Shown: in pieces, positions 1-7,052 of the stretch
How positions within the stretch are numbered: position 1 is the first letter of the stretch
Layout: each line of letters begins with the position of its first letter
Source of the DNA: JBAZBO01 sp041671425
GTDB taxonomy: Bacteria > Patescibacteriota > WWE3 > UBA101185 > UBA10185
Length of the DNA: 7,095 nt
Assembly: GCA_041671425.1 (NCBI GenBank)
Contig: JBAZBO010000049.1
Span: forward strand, 1-7,095
Direction of reading: 5' to 3'
Translations under genes and position numbers: made by a program
Notes under the pieces: generated by a model
Told to the model about the DNA's origin: nothing
The model's database searches: none
What the model saw: only the letters and a program-made list of their open reading frames with translations

Positions 1-2677
1 TGGTCAGAAGACTACATCCAAAAATCCCAGATCTACGGTTGGAACTATTACTGAAGTCTATGACTTTTTAAGACTTCTTTATTCTAGGGTTGGCCACCCC
101 CACTGCCCAGAGTGTGGTAGGGAGATTGCCAGACAAAGTACTGATCAAATAGTAAGTACTATCTGGAATCTGGTAGAGAAAGAGCCCGAATTCAAAACTG
201 CAAGAGGTGTGAGGCTTATGGTTCTTTCACCTGTGGTAAGGGGAAGAAAGGGGGAATATTCATCTTTATTCCAAAATTTAAAAAGGCAGGGTTTTGTAAG
301 GGCTAGGATAGATGGAGTAATAAGAGGCCTCGATGATAAGTTCGAGCTTATTAAGACCAACAGCCACGATATCGAAGTAATAGTAAGCAGGGAGATAGTA
401 AGCAAGAAGGTGTTGGAAGATGTGAAAAAGAGAAAAGACTTTGAGAGTAATCTCACACAGTCCGTAGAAGCTGCTTTGAGGTTGAGTAACGGTAATGCCG
501 TTGTAACGATTGTAAAAGACAAAGCATTTGATTTTACTGAAACCCCCAAGGACTTTGAGGATCATCTATTCTCAGAGAATTTTGCCTGTCCGGTATGTAA
601 CATTTCCCTTCCTGATCTTGAACCCAGGTCCTTTTCATTCAACTCCCCACATGGGGCGTGTCCGGCCTGTGATGGCTTGGGCAGCCAGCTGAATGTTGAT
701 GAAACGACCGTTATGAACCCAACACTTTCGATCTCCGAAGGTGGAGTTTTTCCGTGGTCCAGACTTTTTGATCATTACAGTTGGACATCTAGAGTGATCA
801 AGGCTGTTTCAGAGGACTATGGTTTCTCTCTTGATACCCCTATCAAGGACTTGTCGAAAGAAGCCTTTGACATCATCATGCATGGCGCCCCTAAGGATAA
901 GAAGTTCAAAGTGGGTTTTAGGAAGGACGGTCAGGATAGATTTTTCTGGTCAGGTTTTGAAGGAGTGGTTCCAAACCTTATAAGACGCCACAGAGAGACT
1001 AAGTCTGATTTCATAAAAGGCGAGATCGAAAGATATATGGTCAATGAACCATGCCCAGTGTGCAATAGCTCCAGGCTCAAAAAAGAGATCCTCTCGGTTG
1101 TGATAGACGAAAAAAACATTTGGGAGGTGACACAGCTTTCCATAGGTGACCTGAAGGACTGGTGTGACCATTTGAAAAAGGTTTTTTCCCAGCGTGAGAA
1201 CACTATAGCGGAGGTGATACTCAAAGAGATCAACTACCGTTTGGTATTTTTGCTGGATGTTGGTTTGGGATACCTGACTTTAAGCAGAGCCTCGTCTCAA
1301 CTCTCTGGTGGTGAAGCTCAGAGGATCAGATTGGCTTCCCAGATCGGGTCTGGCCTGTCTGGTGTGCTGTACGTCTTGGATGAGCCTTCAATAGGTTTGC
1401 ATCAGAAAGATCAGAGAAAGCTGATCATGACCTTGAAGCATCTCAGAGATCTGGGTAATACGGTACTGGTGGTTGAACATGATAAGGACACAATGTTGGA
1501 GAGTGACTATATCTTTGATTTTGGTCCTGGAGCAGGCGAGCGGGGTGGTGAGGTAGTGGCTGAAGGAACCCCCCAAGAGATCATGAAGAACAAAGCCTCC
1601 CTGACTGGAAAATATCTTAGTGGTGAGAAGGTGGTGGGCAATGTGGAGCTGGCCAATGTCTCAGCTAAACAGGGTTCTGACCATTATTTGGAGTTGAAAG
1701 GCGCCTCAGGCAGGAATTTGAAAAACATTGATATGAAAATACCCCTGGGTGATTTTGTGTGCGTTACAGGCGTTTCCGGATCTGGGAAATCATCTTTGGT
1801 TATGGACACTTTGCACAGAGTTTTAAGGCAGGAGTTTGGCCTAAAGAATGAGGAAAGACCATTACCATATGAGTCTATGTCCGGGGTGGAGCATGTCAAG
1901 AATGTTATAGCCATAGACCAATCCCCCATAGGTAGAACGCCCAAATCCAATCCAGCTACTTATACGAAGGCCTTTGATCATATCAGGGAACTTTTTGCTA
2001 TGACTCAGGATGCGAGGATAAGAGGTTATAAAGCGGGTAGGTTTAGTTTCAACGTAAAGGGTGGCAGGTGTGAGGCCTGCGGTGGTGAGGGCCAGATTAA
2101 GATCGAAATGCAGTTCATGCCTGATGTGTATGTGAACTGCGAGGTTTGTGAGGGCAAAAGGTACAACAAAGAAGCTTTGGAAATACTTTACAAGGGCAAG
2201 AATATTGCAGATGTTTTGGATATGACAGTAGAAGATGCGCTGGAGTTTTTTGATAGCATCCCACCTATCCAGAGAAAGCTCCAAACACTAAATGATGTAG
2301 GTCTTGGTTATATAAGGTTGGGTCAGCCAGCTCCTACTCTTTCTGGTGGTGAGGCTCAAAGGGTAAAACTAGCTCTGGAACTGTCCAAGATGACCAGTGG
2401 CGGTACATTCTATATTTTGGACGAGCCTACCACGGGGTTACATTTTGCGGACTTGGAGAGGTTGATAGCCATAATCAAGAGACTTTCTGCCAAAGGGAAT
2501 ACTGTTGTGGTTATTGAGCATAACCTTGATGTTATAGCCAACGCTGACTGGGTTATAGATATGGGCCCTGAAGGTGGCGAAGAAGGTGGGAAGGTTATTT
2601 TCTCTGGGCCTTTGACTTCTTTATTAGAAAATAAAGAGTCGTACACAGCCCAGTCGCTAAGAGAGCTCCACCAATAG
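1..2677 (+). CDS. uvrA: UvrA, excinuclease ABC subunit A (5'-truncated by window edge)
   Basis: ATPase that scans DNA as a dimer, recognises distorting lesions and loads UvrB in nucleotide excision repair. The first full codon is at base 2; 891 residues are visible and the frame is open to the left edge. The opening visible residues match the family block QKTTSKNPRSTVGT, so roughly the first 90-105 residues, with the first Walker A, lie outside. In visible numbering: zinc module Cys196/199/220/223; a second CPVC pair at 351/354; ABC signature LSGGEAQR from 434; first Walker B VLDEPS near 458-463 and the E-H switch at 492-493; second Walker A GVSGSGKSS 590-598; zinc module Cys690/693/713/716; second LSGGEAQR from 780; second Walker B ILDEPT near 805-810. 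All expected later motifs are intact, so it should be functional. The GTG at 209 is internal to the conserved protein and is not the start. Its last 83 bp overlap the opposite-strand gene that ends at 2595. Confidence 0.98.
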   Translation, partial: GQKTTSKNPRSTVGTITEVYDFLRLLYSRVGHPHCPECGREIARQSTDQIVSTIWNLVEKEPEFKTARGVRLMVLSPVVRGRKGEYSSLFQNLKRQGFVRARIDGVIRGLDDKFELIKTNSHDIEVIVSREIVSKKVLEDVKKRKDFESNLTQSVEAALRLSNGNAVVTIVKDKAFDFTETPKDFEDHLFSENFACPVCNISLPDLEPRSFSFNSPHGACPACDGLGSQLNVDETTVMNPTLSISEGGVFPWSRLFDHYSWTSRVIKAVSEDYGFSLDTPIKDLSKEAFDIIMHGAPKDKKFKVGFRKDGQDRFFWSGFEGVVPNLIRRHRETKSDFIKGEIERYMVNEPCPVCNSSRLKKEILSVVIDEKNIWEVTQLSIGDLKDWCDHLKKVFSQRENTIAEVILKEINYRLVFLLDVGLGYLTLSRASSQLSGGEAQRIRLASQIGSGLSGVLYVLDEPSIGLHQKDQRKLIMTLKHLRDLGNTVLVVEHDKDTMLESDYIFDFGPGAGERGGEVVAEGTPQEIMKNKASLTGKYLSGEKVVGNVELANVSAKQGSDHYLELKGASGRNLKNIDMKIPLGDFVCVTGVSGSGKSSLVMDTLHRVLRQEFGLKNEERPLPYESMSGVEHVKNVIAIDQSPIGRTPKSNPATYTKAFDHIRELFAMTQDARIRGYKAGRFSFNVKGGRCEACGGEGQIKIEMQFMPDVYVNCEVCEGKRYNKEALEILYKGKNIADVLDMTVEDALEFFDSIPPIQRKLQTLNDVGLGYIRLGQPAPTLSGGEAQRVKLALELSKMTSGGTFYILDEPTTGLHFADLERLIAIIKRLSAKGNTVVVIEHNLDVIANADWVIDMGPEGGEEGGKVIFSGPLTSLLENKESYTAQSLRELHQ

Positions 2678-4406
2678 TGTAAATTTTGATATTAGACAGT
2701 TTCTCATCTTCTATCTTGGTGGGTAGAGTTCTTTGCACTCCGTTAAAATCTTGGTAAACAGGCTTTTCTCCTGGTCGCAAAGTCACTGAGGTTTTTTCCA
2801 TGGGGAATAAGGTTCTCCCTGTTTCGTTGAAGTCGTATATTACGTAACCGCTTTTGTTCATTGCCACGTAAGAGATCTTTTTGGTGACTTTGTTGATCAG
2901 ATTGCTCACAATGTCGGTCTTTCTAAATAAGGTGACGAATTCTTTGGAGGTTAGTTCCTGCTGAGCAAAATCCACTTCCACTTGCTTTTCATCAGCGTCT
3001 AGTTTGTAGGATCCTGCTGGATAGGGATATTCTGAGTCCAACCCCTTGATAGCAAAGACAAAATGATTGGTGTCCAGTTTTGTAAAATAATCTGTTTTAG
3101 ATGTAGTGCCCCATGTAGGATCTATCATCACCCAGCCAAGCTCTGGATCATAGAATTGTGGCCAGGAATGTAAGGTATCAGCCAGCTTCCAATCTACTGA
3201 TAAGGGGCTGTTCGTATCTGGGGCGTAACCGTTCAACTCCCTGGCCGGTATGCCGGTAGCTCTGGCTATAGCTATGAATAGGTCGGTAAATTCCATGCAG
3301 GCCAATTTACCTTTCTTTTCTGCTGCCCATAATGCGCCTTTTCTGTCTATATAATCTTCATTGACTATCTCGAAGTTATACTCATAGTTCTGGGTTATAT
3401 AGTCGTATATTTTCTGGGCATTTTGAGCCACTGTCTTTTCAGGTTCAAAAAGATCATCCGCAATGCTTTTGATGACCTCTGAACTTGTATCCCAATAAGG
3501 CTTTTCCTGTGTGTAATCCCGGATCAAGTTCTTGGGTAGTTCATGCATCTTGCCGCCATTTGCCGGCACTATCTGTTTACCCGATATTTTTGCTCCCCCC
3601 AGGGCTTGAATATCAAGATCCTCTCCTCCTGAGAGTCTGTACTTAGCCATTAGGTTTCCATCTGCATCTAGATACATCTTCTTGGGATAGGGGATTATAT
3701 TCTCGATAAGGACTTGCTGAAAGCCAGCAATATCAGGGGGTAATGCTATTTCCTGGAACACCGGAAGCCACGAATCATTCTTCAGGTGGTACTTAAGTCT
3801 AAAGTTCACTGTCTGATAAACACCAAAAGAGGCCGATATACCACCATCTTTTATGGACTCCTTGTCAAAGAAGTAGGTGTTGTACTCCCCTTGATCAGTC
3901 TTTCTTGTGGGTATGGGGGAGATAAATATCTCTGGTCCGAAGCTTTTGGGTATGAATATCTGGGTAGTGTAGTCCTTTATGTTATCTAGTCCCGATATTT
4001 GGGGCAAGTTTAGGTTCCATATGCCTCCAAGTTTGCTGGCAATGCTTTTTGTTTTATAGCTTAGTTCTATTTTGTTTTCTCTCCCTTTCCCAATGACCTG
4101 TTCTTTGAGATTAAGTTTTATGGTGATGACCCCATTCTCATCTTTTCTGGTCACCTCTATCTCACCTTTTCCGTCCCTGGCTTTGACATCATAGATATCC
4201 ATTTGGTTGATAGAGTGAGAGTAGGTTGTGGCAAGTACGTCTTCTTTGTTGTTGATAATAGTAATGTTTTGCTCCACGGTGGTCACTCCATCTTCGCTTA
4301 CGTGGTAGGAAACTTCGTACGAGGTATCAAACTGTTCGTCAGCGAAAGTCCTTTGAGTGAAGAGCGCTAGAACAGCAACTATAAGAATTGTTTTTATAAG
4401 CCTCAT
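2595..4406 (-). CDS. Secreted, C-terminally membrane-anchored transglutaminase-like protein
   Basis: A 603-residue protein assigned to the transglutaminase-like (COG1305-type) superfamily from its core motifs. Residues 1-22 look like a Sec signal peptide: basic MRLIK, a hydrophobic stretch, then TFA before Asp23. Residues 23 to about 300 are beta-rich with alternating polar and hydrophobic residues and no motif I recognise. The catalytic core spans roughly 325-435: GKLACMEF with Cys370, LARATGIPAR-like helix, LHSWPQF with His413 and MIDPTWG with Asp429, the expected Cys-His-Asp order. Residues 475-565 look beta-rich. A single hydrophobic segment at about 574-595 is followed by the basic tail KKSKAQRK, which predicts a type I membrane protein with the enzyme domain outside. 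Members of this superfamily may be crosslinking enzymes, proteases or peptidases acting on the cell wall; the substrate cannot be read from sequence. The start at 4406 is chosen because the signal peptide begins there. The gene ends convergently inside uvrA. Confidence 0.9.
   Translation of the reverse strand: MRLIKTILIVAVLALFTQRTFADEQFDTSYEVSYHVSEDGVTTVEQNITIINNKEDVLATTYSHSINQMDIYDVKARDGKGEIEVTRKDENGVITIKLNLKEQVIGKGRENKIELSYKTKSIASKLGGIWNLNLPQISGLDNIKDYTTQIFIPKSFGPEIFISPIPTRKTDQGEYNTYFFDKESIKDGGISASFGVYQTVNFRLKYHLKNDSWLPVFQEIALPPDIAGFQQVLIENIIPYPKKMYLDADGNLMAKYRLSGGEDLDIQALGGAKISGKQIVPANGGKMHELPKNLIRDYTQEKPYWDTSSEVIKSIADDLFEPEKTVAQNAQKIYDYITQNYEYNFEIVNEDYIDRKGALWAAEKKGKLACMEFTDLFIAIARATGIPARELNGYAPDTNSPLSVDWKLADTLHSWPQFYDPELGWVMIDPTWGTTSKTDYFTKLDTNHFVFAIKGLDSEYPYPAGSYKLDADEKQVEVDFAQQELTSKEFVTLFRKTDIVSNLINKVTKKISYVAMNKSGYVIYDFNETGRTLFPMEKTSVTLRPGEKPVYQDFNGVQRTLPTKIEDEKLSNIKIYTIGGALLATGLCTTLYFLIKKSKAQRK
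2614..2640. repeat. AT-rich inverted repeat in the convergent gene overlap
   Basis: GACT-T-CTTTATT, loop AGAA, then AATAAAG-AGTC: an 11-bp stem with one bulged T (2618) and a four-base loop. It lies inside the region coding for both UvrA and the transglutaminase-like protein. There is no T-run after it on either strand, so it is not a standard intrinsic terminator, but it is the only hairpin noticed between the two convergent genes. It may be incidental. Confidence 0.3.
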
Positions 4407-4415
4407 GATATATGA

Positions 4416-4444
4416 ATGTTACCTTTTTTGGTTGTCAGTCTCAA
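4416..4444 (-). promoter_or_regulatory. Candidate promoter for the transglutaminase-like gene
   Basis: On the minus strand, TTGAGA (4444-4439, five of six consensus bases) and TAACAT (4421-4416, four of six) are separated by exactly 17 bases. Transcription would begin only a few bases before the ATG at 4406-4404. No well-spaced Shine-Dalgarno is present; the AAGG around 4425-4422 is about 15 bases from the ATG. The elements interlock with those of the opposite promoter. The -10 match is modest. Confidence 0.35.
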
Positions 4445-4458
4445 ATTGAGGGTATAAT
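4432..4458 (+). promoter_or_regulatory. Promoter for the glycosyltransferase-uvrC operon
   Basis: TTGTCA at 4432-4437 and a perfect TATAAT at 4453-4458, separated by 15 bases (shorter than the ideal 17). A start about seven bases after the -10 element would fall at 4466, the A of the preferred ATG, which implies a leaderless transcript. A GAGGG at 4448-4452 could be read as a Shine-Dalgarno sequence instead, 4 bases before ATG 4457 or 13 before ATG 4466; neither spacing is ideal. The perfect -10 makes the promoter reading likelier, but this is inference. Confidence 0.55.
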
Positions 4459-4465
4459 GCCGGCG

Positions 4466-5737
4466 ATGAGAGTTTGTTATGTTTGTTCTTTTAAAGAGGA
4501 TTCGGGTGGAGGGGTGTCTCAGGTGGTTTCCAATCTGTCACAGTACTTTGCAAGTGGGCATGATGTATTGGTAGTAGAACCTGGTGATAGTACCAGATAC
4601 TATTTTGATAAAGGCAAAAATATCCATTTTCTAGAGGTAGCCAGTGTTGGTAAGGGTTTGTTGTACATCCCCAGGTTTCGTTTGGTAGATGTTATGAGGA
4701 TCCATAAGCACCTGAGATCTTTCTCCCCGCAAATAATACATCTACATGATGAGGGACCCATACCAATGCTACTACTATCATTCGTAAACCACTTGTCCTT
4801 CAGATCAATACTATCTTTTCATATGAGTCCGACAAGGAAGGTACCAGTTATGGATGATTTGTTGACCAAACTCGCCTTTGCTTTTTCCAGGCAAAACAAT
4901 ATTTGCTTATCAAAAGTATTTGGTCAAATGGTTGATATCTTCTGTGCGCCAGCAAAGTGCATGGAGAGCTCCATATGTGAAATAAACTCGGAAAAGAAAA
5001 TAGTGTTTATTAATAATCAGATAGATTTGCTCGAATTTTCTGGCAACAAAGATATTGATAAATTCTCGCTAATATCTGTTGGACATATAGTCCCTGATAA
5101 AGGCTGTGATTACCTTATTGAGGTGATGAGATATTTACCGCAAAAATACAGGCTAGCCTTGGTAGGGGAGACACCCAATCCCAGATATCTTCAGAAATTG
5201 GAAAATAAAATCAAAGAATATGGATTAAATAACGTTGAATTTTTGGGGAAAGTGCCACATGCTGAGATTTCCGGGATTTTGTCAAAATCCCATCTGTTCG
5301 TTTCCGCCTCCCTTTTGGAAGTGCAAAGTTTAGCTGTTCTGGAGGCGCTGGCCAGTGGCACACCCGTAGTTTCCCTGTCCAACTCTACTACCGATGAGTT
5401 CATAGACGAGACTGTGGGCCGAAATTTCCCACGAGAGACTCCCCCATTGGACTTTGCCAGAAAAGTGGAGGAGCTGTGTGAGCTTGATGACAAGAGATAC
5501 AACTTACTATCCGAAAACGCCAGGAGTAAGGTTTCCCACCTAAGTCTTGAGGCAGTCGGATCAAAAACCCTCAAAGTATATGAAGAGCTAGTTTCTCAAG
5601 GAAAGCGCAAAAGAAAATTCACTTTATCTGTGATGTACATTGTCTTGGCAGTGGCGTTTGCTAAATCTGTCAGAATTCTGTACTTTCTAGAAAGGGGATT
5701 TCAAAAATATGAATCAAGAAGTACTAGAAAAAGTTAA
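4466..5737 (+). CDS. GT4-like (GT-B fold) glycosyltransferase
   Basis: A 423-residue protein from the preferred start; an in-frame ATG at 4412 would give 441. It probably transfers a sugar from a nucleotide-sugar to a glycolipid or surface glycan at the cytoplasmic face; donor and acceptor are unknown. The N-terminus MRVCYVCSF followed by a GGG-containing glycine-rich loop and an amphipathic helix ending in GHDVLVV is the usual GT4 opening. The C-terminal domain has SVGHIVPDKG, then VEFLGKV, and the EX7E motif (Glu285 and Glu293, in LLEVQSLAVLEALASGTPVV). Residues about 386-409 form a hydrophobic segment preceded by KRKRK, which suggests membrane association. I chose ATG 4466 because the 18 residues upstream do not resemble the family and a promoter sits just before it; ATG 4457 is also possible. 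It diverges from the transglutaminase-like gene and overlaps uvrC by 29 bp, so the two are probably co-transcribed. Confidence 0.9.
   Translation: MRVCYVCSFKEDSGGGVSQVVSNLSQYFASGHDVLVVEPGDSTRYYFDKGKNIHFLEVASVGKGLLYIPRFRLVDVMRIHKHLRSFSPQIIHLHDEGPIPMLLLSFVNHLSFRSILSFHMSPTRKVPVMDDLLTKLAFAFSRQNNICLSKVFGQMVDIFCAPAKCMESSICEINSEKKIVFINNQIDLLEFSGNKDIDKFSLISVGHIVPDKGCDYLIEVMRYLPQKYRLALVGETPNPRYLQKLENKIKEYGLNNVEFLGKVPHAEISGILSKSHLFVSASLLEVQSLAVLEALASGTPVVSLSNSTTDEFIDETVGRNFPRETPPLDFARKVEELCELDDKRYNLLSENARSKVSHLSLEAVGSKTLKVYEELVSQGKRKRKFTLSVMYIVLAVAFAKSVRILYFLERGFQKYESRSTRKS
5693..5698 (+). promoter_or_regulatory. Ribosome binding site of uvrC
   Basis: AGGGGA at 5693-5698 lies 10 bases before ATG 5709, inside the end of the glycosyltransferase gene. 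It fixes the uvrC start and the 29-bp overlap, and allows translation of uvrC to be coupled to the upstream gene. Confidence 0.7.
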
Positions 5738-7052
5738 GAAACTTCCTCAAGGTCCTGGAATCTACAAGTTCAAGGACTCATCCGAAGAAGTGATATACGT
5801 TGGTAAGGCAAAGAACCTTAGGTCCAGAGTAGGTTCCTATTTCCACGCTAATCTTGACCCTACCGGCAAAACCGCAGCCCTGGTGGCAAAGATAGCCAAT
5901 GTTGAGTATGTAGAAGTGTTCTCGGAGATAGAAGCCCTGATCCTTGAAGCAGAATTTATTAAAAAGTACTATCCCAAGTACAACATCATCATGAAAGATG
6001 ATAAGTCTTACATCTATGTTGTTATCCGAAATGAGAAGTTAATCGTTGAGGGTAAGAAAACTCTTCTGCCTGTTTTGCTTACTGCGCGGGAATCAGATCT
6101 ACAGAAGTCTGATAAAGTCTTTGGACCTTTTCCTAGCTCTTACACCACAAAGTATATTGTCCGGACCATTAGGAAATTCTTGCCGTATAGAGATTGCTCG
6201 CTTTCGAAGTTTATAAGATATCATAAGTTGAACAAACCCTGCCTGTATGGACATATCGGTTTGTGCCAAGCTCCTTGTGTAGATCTTGATACTGCCGAAT
6301 CATACCGAAAAGATATTAAAAGAATTGAAAGATTTCTTGGTGGGAAAGCAGATCTGATGCTGAGAGATCTGAATAGGCAGATGAAGCAGGCATCCGATAA
6401 GAAAGACTATGAATCCGCCGCGAAATTTAGGGATCTTCTTCAGAAGTTTGATTATGTGAGAAGCAGTTTCAGGCCTGCCAGTGATTATGTGGAGAACCCA
6501 TATCTTGTGGAAGATATAGCCCAGGGCGCTATTGAGGCTTTAGCTGGTGCTATCAGTATCCTGAACACTGCCCCAAGAAGGATAGAGTGTTATGACATTT
6601 CAAACATCTCAGGTAAAGAGGCCACTGGTTCTATGGTGGTAGCCACTGAGGGTAGGTTGGACAAAAGCCAGTACAGGAAGTTTAGGATCAAGCAGAAAGA
6701 CACACCAGATGACTTTGGGATGATGCGGGAGGTTTTGGAAAGAAGGATGAGACGGGAAGTAGGTGGGGGTGATGATACCAAGAATTGGGGTACACCCGAT
6801 TTAATAGTCTTGGATGGTGGTAGGGGACAGGTATCTGTGATATTGGAACTTTTCAAAGAAATAGGAGTAAGTGTTCCGGTGGTTGGTTTGGCAAAGAGAT
6901 TTGAAAATGTGGTATTTAGAAATAAAGAGGGTGTCTTTGAGGAGCTTAGTCTAGCTAGGGATAGTGAAGGATTGAAACTTCTGATCAGGCTTCGTGACGA
7001 AGCTCACCGCTTCGCCCAGGCGTACCATCACAGGCTTAGGAAAATATTATAG
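5709..7052 (+). CDS. uvrC: UvrC, excinuclease ABC subunit C, lacking the C-terminal HhH domain
   Basis: Nuclease that cuts on both sides of a lesion after UvrA/UvrB recognition. The GIY-YIG domain (about 13-95, 3' incision) shows GIY at 17-19, YVG at 30-32, Arg38/Arg40, Glu80 and Asn92. A cysteine cluster at 163, 178, 186 and 190 (spacing 14, 7, 3) resembles the cluster that binds Fe-S in E. coli UvrC. The UVR motif that contacts UvrB is at about 220-249. The RNase H-like domain (5' incision) has Asp296 in CYDISN, Asp369 in VLDGGRGQ and His433 in RDEAHRFA, so both active sites look intact. At 447 residues it is much shorter than the usual 560-620: it stops 14 residues after His433, where the (HhH)2 domain normally begins, at a tandem TAG TAA. 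No continuation in another frame is seen in the 43 bases left. The start ATG 5709 fits the family N-terminus and has a ribosome site at 5693-5698. Confidence 0.96.
   Translation: MNQEVLEKVKKLPQGPGIYKFKDSSEEVIYVGKAKNLRSRVGSYFHANLDPTGKTAALVAKIANVEYVEVFSEIEALILEAEFIKKYYPKYNIIMKDDKSYIYVVIRNEKLIVEGKKTLLPVLLTARESDLQKSDKVFGPFPSSYTTKYIVRTIRKFLPYRDCSLSKFIRYHKLNKPCLYGHIGLCQAPCVDLDTAESYRKDIKRIERFLGGKADLMLRDLNRQMKQASDKKDYESAAKFRDLLQKFDYVRSSFRPASDYVENPYLVEDIAQGAIEALAGAISILNTAPRRIECYDISNISGKEATGSMVVATEGRLDKSQYRKFRIKQKDTPDDFGMMREVLERRMRREVGGGDDTKNWGTPDLIVLDGGRGQVSVILELFKEIGVSVPVVGLAKRFENVVFRNKEGVFEELSLARDSEGLKLLIRLRDEAHRFAQAYHHRLRKIL

Noticed and set aside
145..549. Minus-strand ORF of 134 residues opposite uvrA
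   Set aside because: It lies wholly antisense to strongly conserved UvrA sequence, has no recognisable motif or ribosome site, and is a shadow frame.
1862..2284. Minus-strand ORF of 140 residues opposite the second zinc module of uvrA
   Set aside because: It is antisense to conserved UvrA residues and shows no domain-like pattern.
1306..2400. Repeated stretch around the two copies of the TCTGGTGGTGA.GCTCA motif (about 1303 and 2341)
   Set aside because: It encodes the two ABC signature motifs of UvrA and reflects the ancient internal duplication of the protein, not a DNA repeat element.
3786..3989. Plus-strand ORF of 67 residues inside the transglutaminase-like gene
   Set aside because: It is antisense to the ectodomain of the real gene, with no ribosome site or family-like sequence.
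4412..4465. N-terminal extension of the glycosyltransferase from ATG 4412
   Set aside because: The 18 extra residues do not fit the GT4 opening, the ATG is only six bases from the divergent gene's start, and the likely promoter lies inside this stretch.
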